The notes under the pieces were generated by a model. It was not told the origin of the DNA. It saw only the letters and a program-made list of their open reading frames with translations, and did no database searches. Source: Lepidodermella squamata (lineage: Eukaryota > Gastrotricha). From it: 64,000 bases of DNA. Within the stretch, counting starts at the first letter, position 1. Each line of letters begins with the position of its first letter. Shown in pieces: positions 34,157 through 45,530 of the stretch. Position numbers and translations under genes: made by a program. Where the stretch lies: NCBI GenBank assembly GCA_047495785.1, contig JBLDXI010000073.1, positions 310,001 to 374,000 on the forward strand, read 5' to 3'.

Positions 34157-34938
34157 TCAACATTTTTTTACATCGTTCCAAAGTATTCGCGCTGAAATAT
34201 AGGTTTCGTCGACTCGTCCAACATTTTCTGAAACAGAACGCAGAACGCCGTCAGAAGCTGCTGAACACACGACGGCGAGAACCACTATTGCCAAATCCAT
34301 TATATCGATAACGCGCGTGCTCATTTTCCCAAGTTGAAAGATTGTTCGATCGAAGCAGCTCGACTTTGCCAATCGAAGTGCTACCATGGTGTACAGAGTT
34401 AGAAAAGCTGCGATGCCGAGTTTCACATCAACCAAGATCGCAAGGTAAATCGGCTCAGATGTCTTTATGGAATCGCCTCATACATCACGCCTCGGATGAA
34501 GAGAAGCGCAAGGAGGATAACAATGTTGAAAACAGGACGGTATGCATTTGTAGCAGGCATTATCAGGCTCAGGAGTTGAAGCACTGTTAAAATATAGCAA
34601 GGCATAAGTACTTGCTGGAGAATGGGGCCGGGCTTGCGCTTGAAGCTTAGCGGCATTTCGCACTGTCCGGAGCCTGCAATGACGCCTTGTTTGTATGTCC
34701 ATTCACTATTTGCATCTTGGTCGCGTTGCTCGAATGCGATTTTAGTCTCGTCTGGACGGAGGTCGAGATCTACTCCGCTTAGTATATAATAGTGCAGTCG
34801 AATGTATCGAAGGGAAACCGTGGAATGTCGACTTTATTTGACATTTCTTCTCATTGAGTTTCCAATTTAATCGTAGCTGCCCATGACGAAATGCCGGAAA
34901 ACATGTCGATTTTGACCTTGGACTGTTTTATCGTCCTG
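34157..34938 (-). pseudogene. Cys-loop channel pseudogene
   Basis: Matches exon 2 of the 27.4-28.2 kb channel from its splice acceptor to near the stop, but has no copy of exon 1 upstream. A 2-bp insertion near 34467 (ctttatggaatc against ctttggaatc) shifts the frame between the M2 and M3 regions, leaving separate readable pieces at 34157-34435 and 34465-34656. Another indel lies in the Cys-loop region near 34786. Protein identity to the intact copy is still high, so inactivation is fairly recent. Confidence 0.8.
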
Positions 34939-35259
34939 AAATGGGATAAACGATCATTAAACGATCATTTCGCGAACAATTTGATAGTGAGCAACAGAGT
35001 ATTTTCATAGTTGTCTGGTGTCTGTTTGTTTTAAATTCTGGGAAAAACCCTGAACCCTACGGAAAACATGCTTGTAAATCCTAATTTTGAATCAGTTGAA
35101 GAAGTTGAAGATTTCAACTGATTCAGAATTAGGAAGAAATTGAAAGGAAAAAAGTCATTTGCGCGTGGTAAACATTTAGGAATAGAAAGAAGACAAATCT
35201 GCATGATTTCAGTCAACAGTTCAGCTAGGTTCATTTTTTTACGTCAGGCATAATTTCAG
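34939..35259. other. Spacer between channel pseudogene and ankyrin copy
   Basis: No gene. It includes a short inverted repeat (tgaatcagttgaagaag / caactgattcag near 35090-35125) and a 3'-flank segment (ggaatagaaag...aaatctgc) also found at 38381-38410 downstream of the next ankyrin copy. Confidence 0.4.
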
Positions 35260-36435
35260 TCAACAGGATGACTTTGCTCGTCTTGCTCCTCGCGCCCTCA
35301 GCAAGTCGGCCGCGGCGGTTTTATTCCAGCAAATTGCGATATCGAGAGCTGTCTTGCCGTCTGAATCTCTAGCATCCTTATTTGCACTTCTATCCAGCAA
35401 CAGTCGAACTGCTTCGACTTCCCCATACTTAGCTGCAATCATCAGCGCTGTCTCGTCATTTTTATTCTTGGCCTCGATGGCAGCTTTGCGATCCAGTAAC
35501 ATTTGAATTGCTTCCAAATGCCCAAGCCTTGCTGCCCACATCAACGCCGTCTCGCCATTGTTATCCTTGGCCTCGATGTCAGCCCTGCGATCCAGCAACA
35601 GTCGAACTACGTCAACTTGCCCATTCCGAGCCGCATAAATCAACGCCGTCACGCCACTGTTATCCTTGGCCTCGATGGTGGCATTGCGATCCAGCAACAG
35701 GCGAACTGCTTCTTGCCCGTACACAGCTGAATACATCAACGCCGTCCAGCCATTGTCATCTTTGACGTCAATGGTAGCGTTGTGATCCAGTAACATTCGA
35801 ACAGATTCGACGCGCCCTCCCTTAGCCACAATCATCAACGTCGTCAAGCCACCGTTTACCTTGGCCTCGACGTCAGCATTGCGATCCAGCAACAGTCGAA
35901 CTACTTCTTCTGCTCCATACAGAGCTGCATATAGCAACGCCGTCATTCCATAATGAGTTTTGGCCTCGATGAAAGCTTTGCGATCCAGCAGCAGTCGAAC
36001 TAATTCGACGTGCCCAGAAACAGCCGCAAACATCAACGCCGTTGTGCCATCGTTATCCTTGGCCTCGATTGCAGCGTTGCGATCCAGCAACATGCGAGCC
36101 AATTCATTCTGCCTATTCCCTGCCGCATACGTCAATGCGGTTAAGCCATTGTAATCTTCCCTGTAATTCACATCAGCTCCACGGTCCATGTACAGCTGAG
36201 CAATTTGCACTCGCTGGTCTGATTGTGTCTGATTGCACATAACACGGTACAGCAGGGTGCCATTTTTCATTTTCTCATACGCAAGCACAGCACAGTTGAC
36301 CTTATTAGGGTTGCGCCAATTCGGGTCGAATTTGCCGCCAGTGGATTCGTCGATCTCTGCAACGAGTTGCCGCACCTGCGCCACGTCGTCCGTCAAGGCT
36401 GAAACATTCCACAGCTGGTCGTACACTTCAAGAAC
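35260..36435 (-). CDS. Ankyrin exon of the secreted family, 5' exons not found
   Basis: A single exon of 1176 bp opening at a canonical acceptor (ctacacttag) in phase 0 and reading VLEVYDQLWN, as in the other family members. It has the acidic cap (AQVRQLVAEIDESTGGKFDPNWRN), about nine ankyrin repeats with LLLDRNA...AKDNDGWTAL, and the AKSSC end. The frame is fully intact. No sushi-like exon or protease exons are recognisable in the 2 kb upstream (36.4-38.4 kb), so it is either a 5'-truncated duplicate or joined to an exon I cannot recognise. Of the paralogues, the 20-kb gene has 16 repeats, this copy 9, the 30.4-kb gene 7 and the 38.4-kb copy 5. Confidence 0.6.
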   Translation of the reverse strand, partial: VLEVYDQLWNVSALTDDVAQVRQLVAEIDESTGGKFDPNWRNPNKVNCAVLAYEKMKNGTLLYRVMCNQTQSDQRVQIAQLYMDRGADVNYREDYNGLTALTYAAGNRQNELARMLLDRNAAIEAKDNDGTTALMFAAVSGHVELVRLLLDRKAFIEAKTHYGMTALLYAALYGAEEVVRLLLDRNADVEAKVNGGLTTLMIVAKGGRVESVRMLLDHNATIDVKDDNGWTALMYSAVYGQEAVRLLLDRNATIEAKDNSGVTALIYAARNGQVDVVRLLLDRRADIEAKDNNGETALMWAARLGHLEAIQMLLDRKAAIEAKNKNDETALMIAAKYGEVEAVRLLLDRSANKDARDSDGKTALDIAICWNKTAAADLLRARGARRAKSSC

Positions 36436-38424
36436 CTAAGTGTAGCAAACAAAGATTTAAATTCCTGAATTACTGAAAAAGAAACTGAAGCAAGTAATTA
36501 GTTGGAAACTGGAGAGGAACCGGCACTTAACCAATAAACGTTCTCCGTTCTCCGGCACGTGTATCGCCTTGATACTTATATAAATCCCTGGTTAGATGTC
36601 ATTTTCTACGAGTAGGGAAATATGAAAGTGGCAACTTTCCTTGTACTCTCGTAATACAAAGTTTGCCGCAGTTTAACGAGGCTTCAACGACAAAGCTTCC
36701 TAAAACGTCGCAAAAAACGGCAAGCAAGATCCACGGTAAGAACTAAGAACACGCTAAACGCTAAATAACGCTGCAGTATAATCACGGCAAAAAATAAGTG
36801 AAAGCAATGTTTCCGTACGGTCACCGATGTTAAAACTTGCCATTCCAAACTGGTACTTGGGTGGGCTACGGTCTGATAGTTTTGATCCGTAAAAACACGG
36901 TAAAATTTTATCAAGTTGGCTCGGGACCAAAAAGGAAAAAGACGGCACATTTGATTGAAATGACAGCTCGTAAAACAACGAAAAATGCGCGGCAACGACA
37001 GCGGCAAAACCCACGGTTAAAAAGGCTTGCTATCCACACCGGTGATCTCATTAATACGTCCGAATATCCGCACTATAGCAAAGCTGTAGGTTGCCAAGCT
37101 TGCCATCCTTGTTGGTGCACGTTTAGTGCCACTATTAGGGTAACGCCATTAGCTAGGTACTGCCGTTGCACGATGTTTTGGTGAGGTTACTGCTAATCTT
37201 GATCGCGGTATCGCGGCATTTCAGAGCAGTTCGAGACCGTCCCAGCAGTGTAAAGATAGAACTATGTACTAGTATTGCTGTCATCAGCCAGGTTCCCCCC
37301 GGCGCTACTGCATCAGCAAAGCTGTTTGCTGTGGCCATTTTTCAATCACGCACCGTGCCGGTAAAGCGGAACAATGGAATTATTTAGATCGAGTGATGCA
37401 GATAACACCGTGTTCAGCCTATTTTTGACTATCCCCAGATTACCAAACTATCACCTTGATAAGCTGATAATGGTGAAAACCGCACATTTCTATCTATCAC
37501 CGTTAGGAAGGTTTTTAGGGTGGGCCACTGCCTAAATAACCGCACCTATGCTGATCACCCTGGAACGCTCATAATCGTGCGCAGTAAACATCATAGCCTA
37601 TTTTGACTACGCGGAATCGATTGGTTTTATCTCGATGCCAATGGCTCGAATACCCCTTTTCGCTGTTCCGCACTTACCTGCCTAGGGACTGGAAAGCGCA
37701 CTCTGTGTTTGAGGAGGGACAGGCGCAGGAGGGGCAGTATCGCACCTATTTGAGTATTACCTCAAAATGCTCCCCATAAATCAGGCTACCTGGTGATAGG
37801 TAGACCATTATACTTCCGTTTTGCAGGTCAAAGGTCACACGTGAACAAAACGTGTGATCGAAACACTAAACTTTTAAGTTGTTGCTTGCTGTTAAGTTGG
37901 TGGTAGTTTCGTCATTTCGTCATTTCGTCAATTCCAAAACTTCCAAAAGACTGAAGAAACTTAGAAAAATAAAAGAAATGATGTGAGCAAGATTCGAACT
38001 ATCAACCTCTGGTTTCGAGTGCTAGTGCTTGACAACAATCAAACAGTTGTTTTTCCGAAAATTTGATGGGTGCATACGAAAAACCGCGCTCTGGCGTGGT
38101 CTATGCTAGAAGGTGCTTCAAACTGCAAACCGCTCAGCTAGGTAAATTCGCTACATATTTTAGTGCAGATGATCCTTAACAATTGTGTTCCGACTTAACG
38201 GGTGTTGCCACTTGCCTCCTTTTACCCTTCATGTCAGAAAAGAAGTGGGCACAAAGAGGACAAAGTCTGAGACAGTTCGCGGAAGACACTAGTGGGAAGG
38301 CAGAGGGATGGAATTATCACCAGCTGATGATTTATCGGCAAATAATAAGGATAAATTGTAATTTGCACTTGAGTAAAGAAAATTCAGGAATAGAAAGATG
38401 ATAAATCTGCGTGATTTCATTGAT
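36436..38424. other. Intergenic region, no gene recognised
   Basis: Several open frames of about 100 codons lie at 36.7-37.4 kb but show no domain or splice support. A tRNA-like repeat lies at about 37896-38035. The conserved 3' flank of the ankyrin family begins at about 38381. Confidence 0.45.
37896..38035 (-). repeat. tRNA-like repeat (SINE-type)
   Basis: Tandem cgtcatttcgt units are followed, on the minus strand, by a tRNA-like block with the B-box-like core agttcgaatctt. The combination of cgtcgtttcgt runs and a tRNA-like module is the same as in the 9.84-10.37 kb element. Stems are poor, so it is not a working tRNA. Confidence 0.45.
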
Positions 38425-41400
38425 TCAACAGGATGACTTTGCTCGACTTGCTCCTCGCGACCTCAGCAAATCGGCCGTGGCTGTATAATTTTTACAAATC
38501 GCCATATCGAGAGCTGCGCTGCCGGCTGAATTTTTGACATCCTTATTTGCACCTCTATCCAGCAACAGGCGAACTACTTCGACTTTTCCATTCGCAGACG
38601 CAATCATCAACGCCGTTGAGCCTTCAATATCCTTGGCCTCGATATTAGCGTTGCGATCCAGCAACAGTCGAACTACTTCGGCCTGCCCTAACTCAGCCGC
38701 AAGCATCAACGCCGTATAGCCATTTTTGTCCCTGGCGTCGATAGCAGCGTTGCGCTCCAGTAACAGTCGGGCGACTTCCACTTGCCCAGTCCCAGCCGCA
38801 TACATCAACGCCGTCCAGCCATTTTTGTCCTTGGCGTCGATAGCAGCGTTGCGCTCCAGTAACAGTCGGGCGACTTCCACTTGCCCACTCTCAGCCGCAC
38901 ACATCAACGCCGTCCTGCCATTGTCATCCGTGGAATTCACATCAGCGCCACGATTTACGAGCAGCTGAGCAATTTGGAATACCTGATCTGATTGCAACTG
39001 TTTGCACGTAACACTGTGAAGCAGGGTGCCATTCGCAGTAATAATTTCTTTTGTTGCGCCAGTTCGGGTCATACCTGCCGCCAGTGGATTCGTCGATCTC
39101 CGCAACGAGTTGCCGCACCTGCGGAACGTCGGCCGTAGAGGCTGTTGCATTCCACAACTGCTCGTACACTTCAGTGAGCTAAACGCAAGAACAGGCATAC
39201 ATCAGCCAGTTGAGATTCATGCAACTCGTGCAACTCATGCACTTTGTTGATCTTCCAAGAAAACATACAGGTCTTTGCTGCCTCGAGACGCAAAGACCAG
39301 GCTGAGACCAGGTTGCGTTAGAGAGGCACGTAATGAAAGCATTTCCTCGAATCTCAAAATTCAGGCTGCATGATATGCTTTGGTTGGATCCGACGCTTGC
39401 TGGACCAGGGGATACATATATCCGTTTAGAATTGTGGGTGGAGATCCACAACCTATATGCGAAGATTATCTTAGAAGAACGAGCTTATATGAACTGTTAC
39501 CTACTTGACGGGTTGCACCTTCCATTAATCACCGGTCGAAATGGAGGTAGGCAAGTGGCAAAATTGACAGAGGTGGAATATGTATAACCAGGGTTGCATT
39601 TAACGCTAACAGCCGCCCCTTTTTCCACTGGAGTTCCAGGCCCTAGAACTTCGCCAGTATCTTCTGAAGTTTCCGGATCCACGCGGGACACAAATCCCCT
39701 GGATTAGTAGGGTACTGGGCAAGACTGCGCCGGGGTACTTGTCTGGCTGCGAACATCTGTGTTGTCTGATATCCAATCTAGAACCTTACAGACTCTGCTG
39801 TAGATGCCTGGAGTGTATCCTTTACATGACTCATCCCCATTGGATATTATGCCGAGAAGGTAAGTCTTCCTCGATTGCGAACACATGAGAGGGCCCCCAG
39901 AATCACCGAAGCAGACGTCGCTGTCATCGGCGGCTAAACACATCTTCGAGTCAGTGATAGTGACCGGATCTGAGCGGCCGCGGGAATACTCCAACGAGCA
40001 ATTTTGGTAGGATCGAACTTGAAGATCCAGCTTTCTCGGGATCTCAGATAGTCTCGCTAAAACACGAGAAAGAGATACAATATGTTTTCGATTTTCAAGA
40101 TCAATGATCAAAGTCCGCTTGGTCACATGGGATGAACAGCTAGTTCTGGGGTTGTGCTTTTTCCGTTGTTTCGTTGTTTCGTATATTTTCGTCATCTCAC
40201 AAAAAAATTGAAGAAAGAGAACAATGTAGCAAAGGAGGATTCGTACCCGGGATCTTAAGGATTCGAACCATGGGTTGGGGGTACTATACAATGGGAGCCT
40301 TCCGATTCTAAACTGATTCAAAACTGAAAACGCTTTTATTTGTCTTTTTTTTGTTTCGTATATAAAATTGCCTGAAGATTATGACCACCACGACTTGCCA
40401 CTATTGTGCAGTGGTCCAGAGTCCAGAGTTCGAAAACTCTTTTTGCTTTATTTCTTCTGTTTCGTCGTTCGTTTTTTCTTATTGCTATTTCATTTTTTAA
40501 CGTTCACTTTTTAAACTCGAATGTTTTTGCATTTGCAGTAATCTAAGGCTTTAAGAGGTCTCTTGTATCAGACTAAAAAAATATTGAACGAGATTGGGTT
40601 CGAACCTCGGCCGCCTTCCATCACTCAGTGATTTTCACTTTTAAGCAACAGAAGGCAACTGTTTTTTTGTTTTCACTATTTAGTTCATATTTTTTCTTTG
40701 ATGTGAGACTTTTTCTATCAAGTAAAAATTCGGGGAGGGGGTTTGGTGATGTTAAAGTACGAAACATACTGTATGCAAAGTGACCCCAACCAATCGCCAC
40801 CGCTGAATCGCATCCATCGATCGAATTCGCGGTGGTGGCGTTGGTTCGGCACATTGTAGCCGCGTCGGGTAAACAAATCGGTTTATCTGCTGCGAGAATC
40901 TTGGAACTGGGGTCGTCAATCGCAGCAGTGCGAAATCAAAGTCGTAGTAGTTCTGACTCCCGTTGTACAGCGGATGGACCAAAGCAGGCAGCGACACTAC
41001 AGACTCGTAAGAGCCCGCCTCAGACCTCAAACTGATATTATGGCGACCCAGCATCGCTTTTATCCTAAATAACAGGCCGAAAATAACATGGGAAATAGGG
41101 AAAGGACCCACAAAATAGGGGTTTCCCCGTTATTCCAAACGCAATGAGCAGCAGTGATCAGCCATTGCTTCGAGATGAGGGAAGCTCCGCAGTAAGACGC
41201 CGACGATTCGCCGATTCTGTATATCTCAATGAGGACCTGCGACAAACATCCTGTTTCTGTACAATTACATCGAAATGAAACAGACCAGCCATGGGTAATC
41301 GTGCGGTCCTGCTGGTTGACTGCCAGGACCTTTTATTTTGGTTGCTGTAGGGTTCTCAGCGCCGCATTCGAAATTATCTTGACTACTAACGACTACTCCG

Positions 41401-41447
41401 GATGCTAGCGAAAGGAAGACGATTGTTGAAGCTATTGCGTGGCGCAT
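38425..41447 (-). pseudogene. Decayed trypsin/sushi/ankyrin fusion copy
   Basis: Same exon order as the 30.4-33.5 kb gene: leader MRHAIASTIVFLSLASG, protease with TAAHC and GDSGGP and Asp six before the serine, sushi, a 48-bp intron (gtaacag...catatag), sushi-like exon (SCSLNFEIRG to GLC), intron, then an ankyrin exon with five repeats. Here the first-sushi-to-second-exon join keeps frame perfectly and gives the best evidence that protease and ankyrin parts belong to one gene. It is inactive: an in-frame TAA at 39704-39706 starts the sushi domain, a frameshift near 39040 separates the ankyrin cap from the repeats, and the third protease intron has grown to 713 bp through a repeat insertion. 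Confidence 0.75.
40070..40740. mobile_element. Repeat insertion in the protease pseudogene intron
   Basis: The matching intron of the intact gene is 64 bp; here it is 713 bp. The insert contains gatcaaagtc, gctagttctggggttgtgc and runs of gtttcgttgtttcgt, as in the foldback element at 9.84 kb. It also has tRNA-like blocks near 40240-40310 (cccgggtacgaatcctcc on the minus strand) and 40385-40440. Confidence 0.6.
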
Positions 41448-42119
41448 TTTGAAATGGAAGAAAAACCAACAAAAACTTGATAAGACTTTCTTCGTGTGCG
41501 CGTGAACGTGCAACTTTTTTCAGAGTGTATTTTTGTATAGTACTTATTTTGTTAAAATTCGTGTTTTCCTCCGTTTTTGAAGGGGTGTGCACAAACAGGC
41601 GAGAAAAAAGTGTAAGTGAAAAGAGCAATGTTTGACGCCGTGCAACTGTTTTTTCCTTGAAAAACCAATAGGCCAGATAGCTCGACTGTTTGCCCATCTG
41701 GCGCCTTAGTACCCCTTTAGGGGTGATCTTGAGTCATCTTTGCGTTTCCATCTTGCACCGAAGCTTCGAGGCTGCCAGCCATGCGGGTCGCAAGATGTTG
41801 TTGAAGTTTTACGCAATCGTCTTTAGACGGATGCAATCTTTCCTTGTTTTTCTTAACTTAGCAATCTCCTTAGTAACGACATACGAGTAGGAATCAAATT
41901 TCACATCGAAACCTGATTGCGCAATAACTTGTTTATTACCTTGAGACGAAATTTAGCTCAAAACTTGTTTGAGAAGCAAATGATTGATATACATGGGAAA
42001 ATTCAAGACTCTGCAATGAAACGCAAACAGAAACAATGATCAAAACAACAGCGATATTTTAGAATTAGAAGCTTCCAAGGTTGTTAAAATCAGTATAATA
42101 ATTGTAAACAACTGAGTGT
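41448..42119. other. Intergenic region
   Basis: Contains the conserved 5' segment of the protease family at 41486-41513 (minus strand). Nothing else is recognised before the GABA-B-like receptor stop. Confidence 0.4.
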
Positions 42120-44777
42120 TTAATTTCGCTCGGGTACTGATAAACGCAAACCGCCCTCCTCGGGCTGTGGGGCATCTGCAGCGTTGCATTGAACTGCTGG
42201 CTCGACGATTTCCGGAGCAGGACCAACCAAGACCGGAGGAGCTACAGCAATCGAATCTTTCGTCGTTTGATACGGAGTTACGATAGTTCTTTGCTGCAGC
42301 GAATCTCCAGCATTATTGACCGATGCATTTTTCGGGATAACATTCGCCCCTCCATTCGCCTTGAGAGCATTCCAAAAAACCGCGAGGCTAATCAAGCCAG
42401 AGTAGATTATCGAAACAAAAGCTAGGGCTATCGCCTGAGAATTCCCAGCCGACATTCCGCCAGATTCGAGTAAGAACTCAATCGCAACCGAGCACGCAAA
42501 CATTGTGAGCGAAAGCGGGACTGCGACCATGTACGGCTTGATCACGTCCAAATTCGCCATAACTCGCTGCCGCATATAATTACGAGTCGAAATCGTCAAA
42601 TAAACAGACCAAGACACAATCGCGATATTCAACCCGATTTGTGTCGCTAGGAAGTTCAGCATATTCTCAGACTGGCATGAAACCCTTCGAATTTTCGAGA
42701 AGGTATCCGTATCCAAGTTGTAAGTCGCTACAGTTCTCTCCGGATCTTCAACCACCTCGCCCAATCCGTCGTATGCCAGCCAAACTATCGTAACAATCAA
42801 ACTCATCGTTACCAAAATCGCCGTGATAGTCAGAACATAAGGATCACTCAGTTCGATGAGAACTCGCTTCGGCGCGAAACTAACGACAGACATCATAGAC
42901 ATTGATGACATTGTAGAACGAGGGCGGCGTCTTCGGCTTTTCTTCGAAGCGTTCGACTTACTAGCAGCAGATTTCTTACTAGCAGCCAACGCGTCTCGAT
43001 ATCGATTCCTCGCCCTGTATCTCAACTCATTCAAAGCATGTTTCGCCGACATGATCGAACTCATGATAGTGCTGTTAAGTAGGGTTAGCCCCGTTGATAG
43101 GAAGAAAACCTGAAGTTGGCAATACGACGAGCCGCCCTGTTGGACTAGGAAAATCGCGCCAAGGTCGATCATTAGGAATCCGAGGAACAAAACGAAAGGA
43201 ACCGGCAATAGCTGGCCTGAATCTCGCCTCATAATCAGGAAGGACCGAAAAGCTAGGCATAACTGCACGACTATCAGCCAAATCGAACTAACAATCACTG
43301 CGGATGAGATTGCCTGAGGTGTAACTCCTAGGGTGACTTCAAGGGTCGCTGTATCTTTCGGAAGTTTCCAGGGGATCTCAGCTACCTCTTCAAGAAGGAA
43401 CGAGCTAACGTTGTAACAAGTTGTAGTCTCGGATCGGCAGGTAATTTGGTGCGATACGACTAGTTTTTTCCTCTCAGCCGACCAATACGTAACGAATTGA
43501 GGCTCGTAGTCATACTCAAGCCGCGATGAGTATTTGAACCTACCGAATCGAAGGTTGTTGAAATCAACATTCGCCGCACTTCGATTCGCGGCTAGCATAA
43601 CCTCTCTAGGGTTCGTTTTGAAGTCTCTCAGCGACATATTTCGCTTCTGGAGTGACGTCTCAGTATCATTAAGGATGATTAAAGCCGTAAGTAGGCGGTC
43701 GTAGCACAAATGACGGAAATCGTAATCAGCAGTCACCGTTCCGTTAGTGAAATTCGTGAATAAGACCTCGAAATCTCGAACAGTATGGCCTAGGGCTGAT
43801 CGGCCAGACATTGGCTTCAAAATATCGAGCGGACTCCCGATGAACAGTGAAATTTTAAATTGCTCGATGATTATGCTTCGATTACACCCCGGGTAGATCT
43901 CAAACGGCACCGTGTAGATATCGACGTAGGCGAAAAATTGGAAAATGAACATGTATCTATTGCCGGTCATGCCGAATTTGTACGCCTGGCATAGGAAACG
44001 AAGCCCGGCCGAAGTTTCGGAGGATTCCATGGTGAAGATACGGATGTCGCGTGACTTGAGACTACTCATCACGTCATCGTTGAAGTCGAGACTGCCCTCG
44101 TAGGCTAGGACTTTGAACCCGTTTTCCACGGCCATTTTGTTGAAGAGGGTTGCTACGTCGAAATTGAACGAATTCGCGTTGTTGAATGTGATGCCTAACG
44201 ACCGGATGTTCGTCGCCATTTTCAGCCACGTCAGTCGAGCGTATAGGATTATTTCAACCCCAGCCCTAATTCGGTACATATTAGGGTTGAGGCCTCGTTT
44301 CGCTGTTTGAACTGGAGCCGTGCAAGAGCCGCCAATCGTCAATCGGTTGAAGTATTGGACAGTCGATCCCCAGGACTTGCAGCCAGCATTAAGCATCGGC
44401 CCCATGCTGACCGGGGCTGGGATGAGGTCTTCCTCCTGAGAAGCTTCGATTCGCCTGACGTAGTCGATCGCAACAGCCATTGTGTAGAACGAGTTGACGG
44501 CTTCGTTTTGGAAATCTAGGACGATGTGGTAGTCGGGTAGGATGTCCAGGCGTTGGTTGACGATTTCAGTCACCATTTCTTGCGAGGCTCGGCACAGCAT
44601 GTTGTCACGCGGGCTGTAGCCAGTGAACAGCATCATTGAAAGTAGAGAGAGCCGATAAGGCTTGATCCGGGTCGAATTCACGGATTGGGATTCCGAAACT
44701 TGAAAATTTAACAGGAAGATTAGACACCCTGCTGTTACTGCTAGGGTGAAGGTACGGATTTTACTTTCGTATTTCAT
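42120..44777 (-). CDS. GABA-B-like class C G-protein-coupled receptor
   Basis: A single uninterrupted exon of 886 codons. The start at 44777 is chosen because it gives a signal peptide (FTLAVTAGCLIFLLNF); the frame stays open 31 codons further. About 500 residues of extracellular domain with several N-glycosylation sites form the expected periplasmic-binding-protein-like ligand module. Seven membrane segments follow, from SSAVIVSSIWLIVVQLCLAF, with the GABA-B-like third-helix stretch (YCQLQVFFLSTGLTLLNST), a highly basic serine-rich second intracellular loop (KSRRRRPRSTMSS), ELSDPYVLTITAIL, and a proline-rich cytoplasmic tail. Class C receptors of this type couple amino-acid-like ligands to G proteins. 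The absence of introns in a gene this long suggests origin by retrocopying or intron loss. Confidence 0.75.
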   Translation of the reverse strand: MKYESKIRTFTLAVTAGCLIFLLNFQVSESQSVNSTRIKPYRLSLLSMMLFTGYSPRDNMLCRASQEMVTEIVNQRLDILPDYHIVLDFQNEAVNSFYTMAVAIDYVRRIEASQEEDLIPAPVSMGPMLNAGCKSWGSTVQYFNRLTIGGSCTAPVQTAKRGLNPNMYRIRAGVEIILYARLTWLKMATNIRSLGITFNNANSFNFDVATLFNKMAVENGFKVLAYEGSLDFNDDVMSSLKSRDIRIFTMESSETSAGLRFLCQAYKFGMTGNRYMFIFQFFAYVDIYTVPFEIYPGCNRSIIIEQFKISLFIGSPLDILKPMSGRSALGHTVRDFEVLFTNFTNGTVTADYDFRHLCYDRLLTALIILNDTETSLQKRNMSLRDFKTNPREVMLAANRSAANVDFNNLRFGRFKYSSRLEYDYEPQFVTYWSAERKKLVVSHQITCRSETTTCYNVSSFLLEEVAEIPWKLPKDTATLEVTLGVTPQAISSAVIVSSIWLIVVQLCLAFRSFLIMRRDSGQLLPVPFVLFLGFLMIDLGAIFLVQQGGSSYCQLQVFFLSTGLTLLNSTIMSSIMSAKHALNELRYRARNRYRDALAASKKSAASKSNASKKSRRRRPRSTMSSMSMMSVVSFAPKRVLIELSDPYVLTITAILVTMSLIVTIVWLAYDGLGEVVEDPERTVATYNLDTDTFSKIRRVSCQSENMLNFLATQIGLNIAIVSWSVYLTISTRNYMRQRVMANLDVIKPYMVAVPLSLTMFACSVAIEFLLESGGMSAGNSQAIALAFVSIIYSGLISLAVFWNALKANGGANVIPKNASVNNAGDSLQQRTIVTPYQTTKDSIAVAPPVLVGPAPEIVEPAVQCNAADAPQPEEGGLRLSVPERN

Positions 44778-45530
44778 TTTGAAAAGTAAGTTTGACCTTT
44801 GAAAGGTTGGAAAATTGAGTAGAGCGAAATATATGCACCGACGTATATGTCTTGAATATTGCACTCTCAAATGTAACGCGTTTTGTCTTTGAGAATCAGA
44901 TTTAATCAGCTAATGCTCGTTACGAGGTCTGAACAGAATTCAAAGCCGTCTTAACGATAAGTAGGAAATCAATTGAACTAATTTAATCACAGAAAAAGCA
45001 GCTGCAGTGACGATTATAGAAAAAGTTGCCTAATTGGAAAGATTGTCTCTCGCATTTGCCCTGCGGTTGTGAGCTTCTAAAGAGAATAAGTCTCCCCGAT
45101 CAAAGTCCACAAGGCAGTGTCATAGTAATGCCATCCCATTAGGAGATTGAAAGTTCATGCCTCTCAGACATTTACCACTGACAAATGATACGGGATTGAA
45201 TGTGTTCCTTTTACTTCTGTTCTAAGGAAGGACAGACTCCTCCTCAGCTAGAATTTTAGTCCGCGAAGTTCAAAAGGATAAAATAACCTCAGGTGGAGCC
45301 CAAATACCCAACAAACTACAGGGGAACTTTATGGTCCTTTTACGTACCCGAAAGTACCCCCAAGCGATCCTACTTCAGAAACATTTGCTTTTTGTACTTT
45401 GAATTTAAGATAATGTACAGATTGTTACGCTATGAAGGAAACAACAATTGAAGATTGCAAGACTTCAACTTTATTTGAACCGAACTTTCAAGGTACTCAT
45501 TATACTGAATCCGTTTAGTTTATTCGAGAT
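44778..45530. other. Intergenic region
   Basis: No gene. Near 45290-45380 is a degraded copy of the hAT-like repeat seen at 25.6 and 47.7 kb (gaaagtacccccaa then gatcctacttc). Confidence 0.4.

Noticed and set aside
36684-37387. Overlapping frames of about 60-115 codons on both strands
   Set aside because: Several overlap without one being favoured by composition, start context or splicing.
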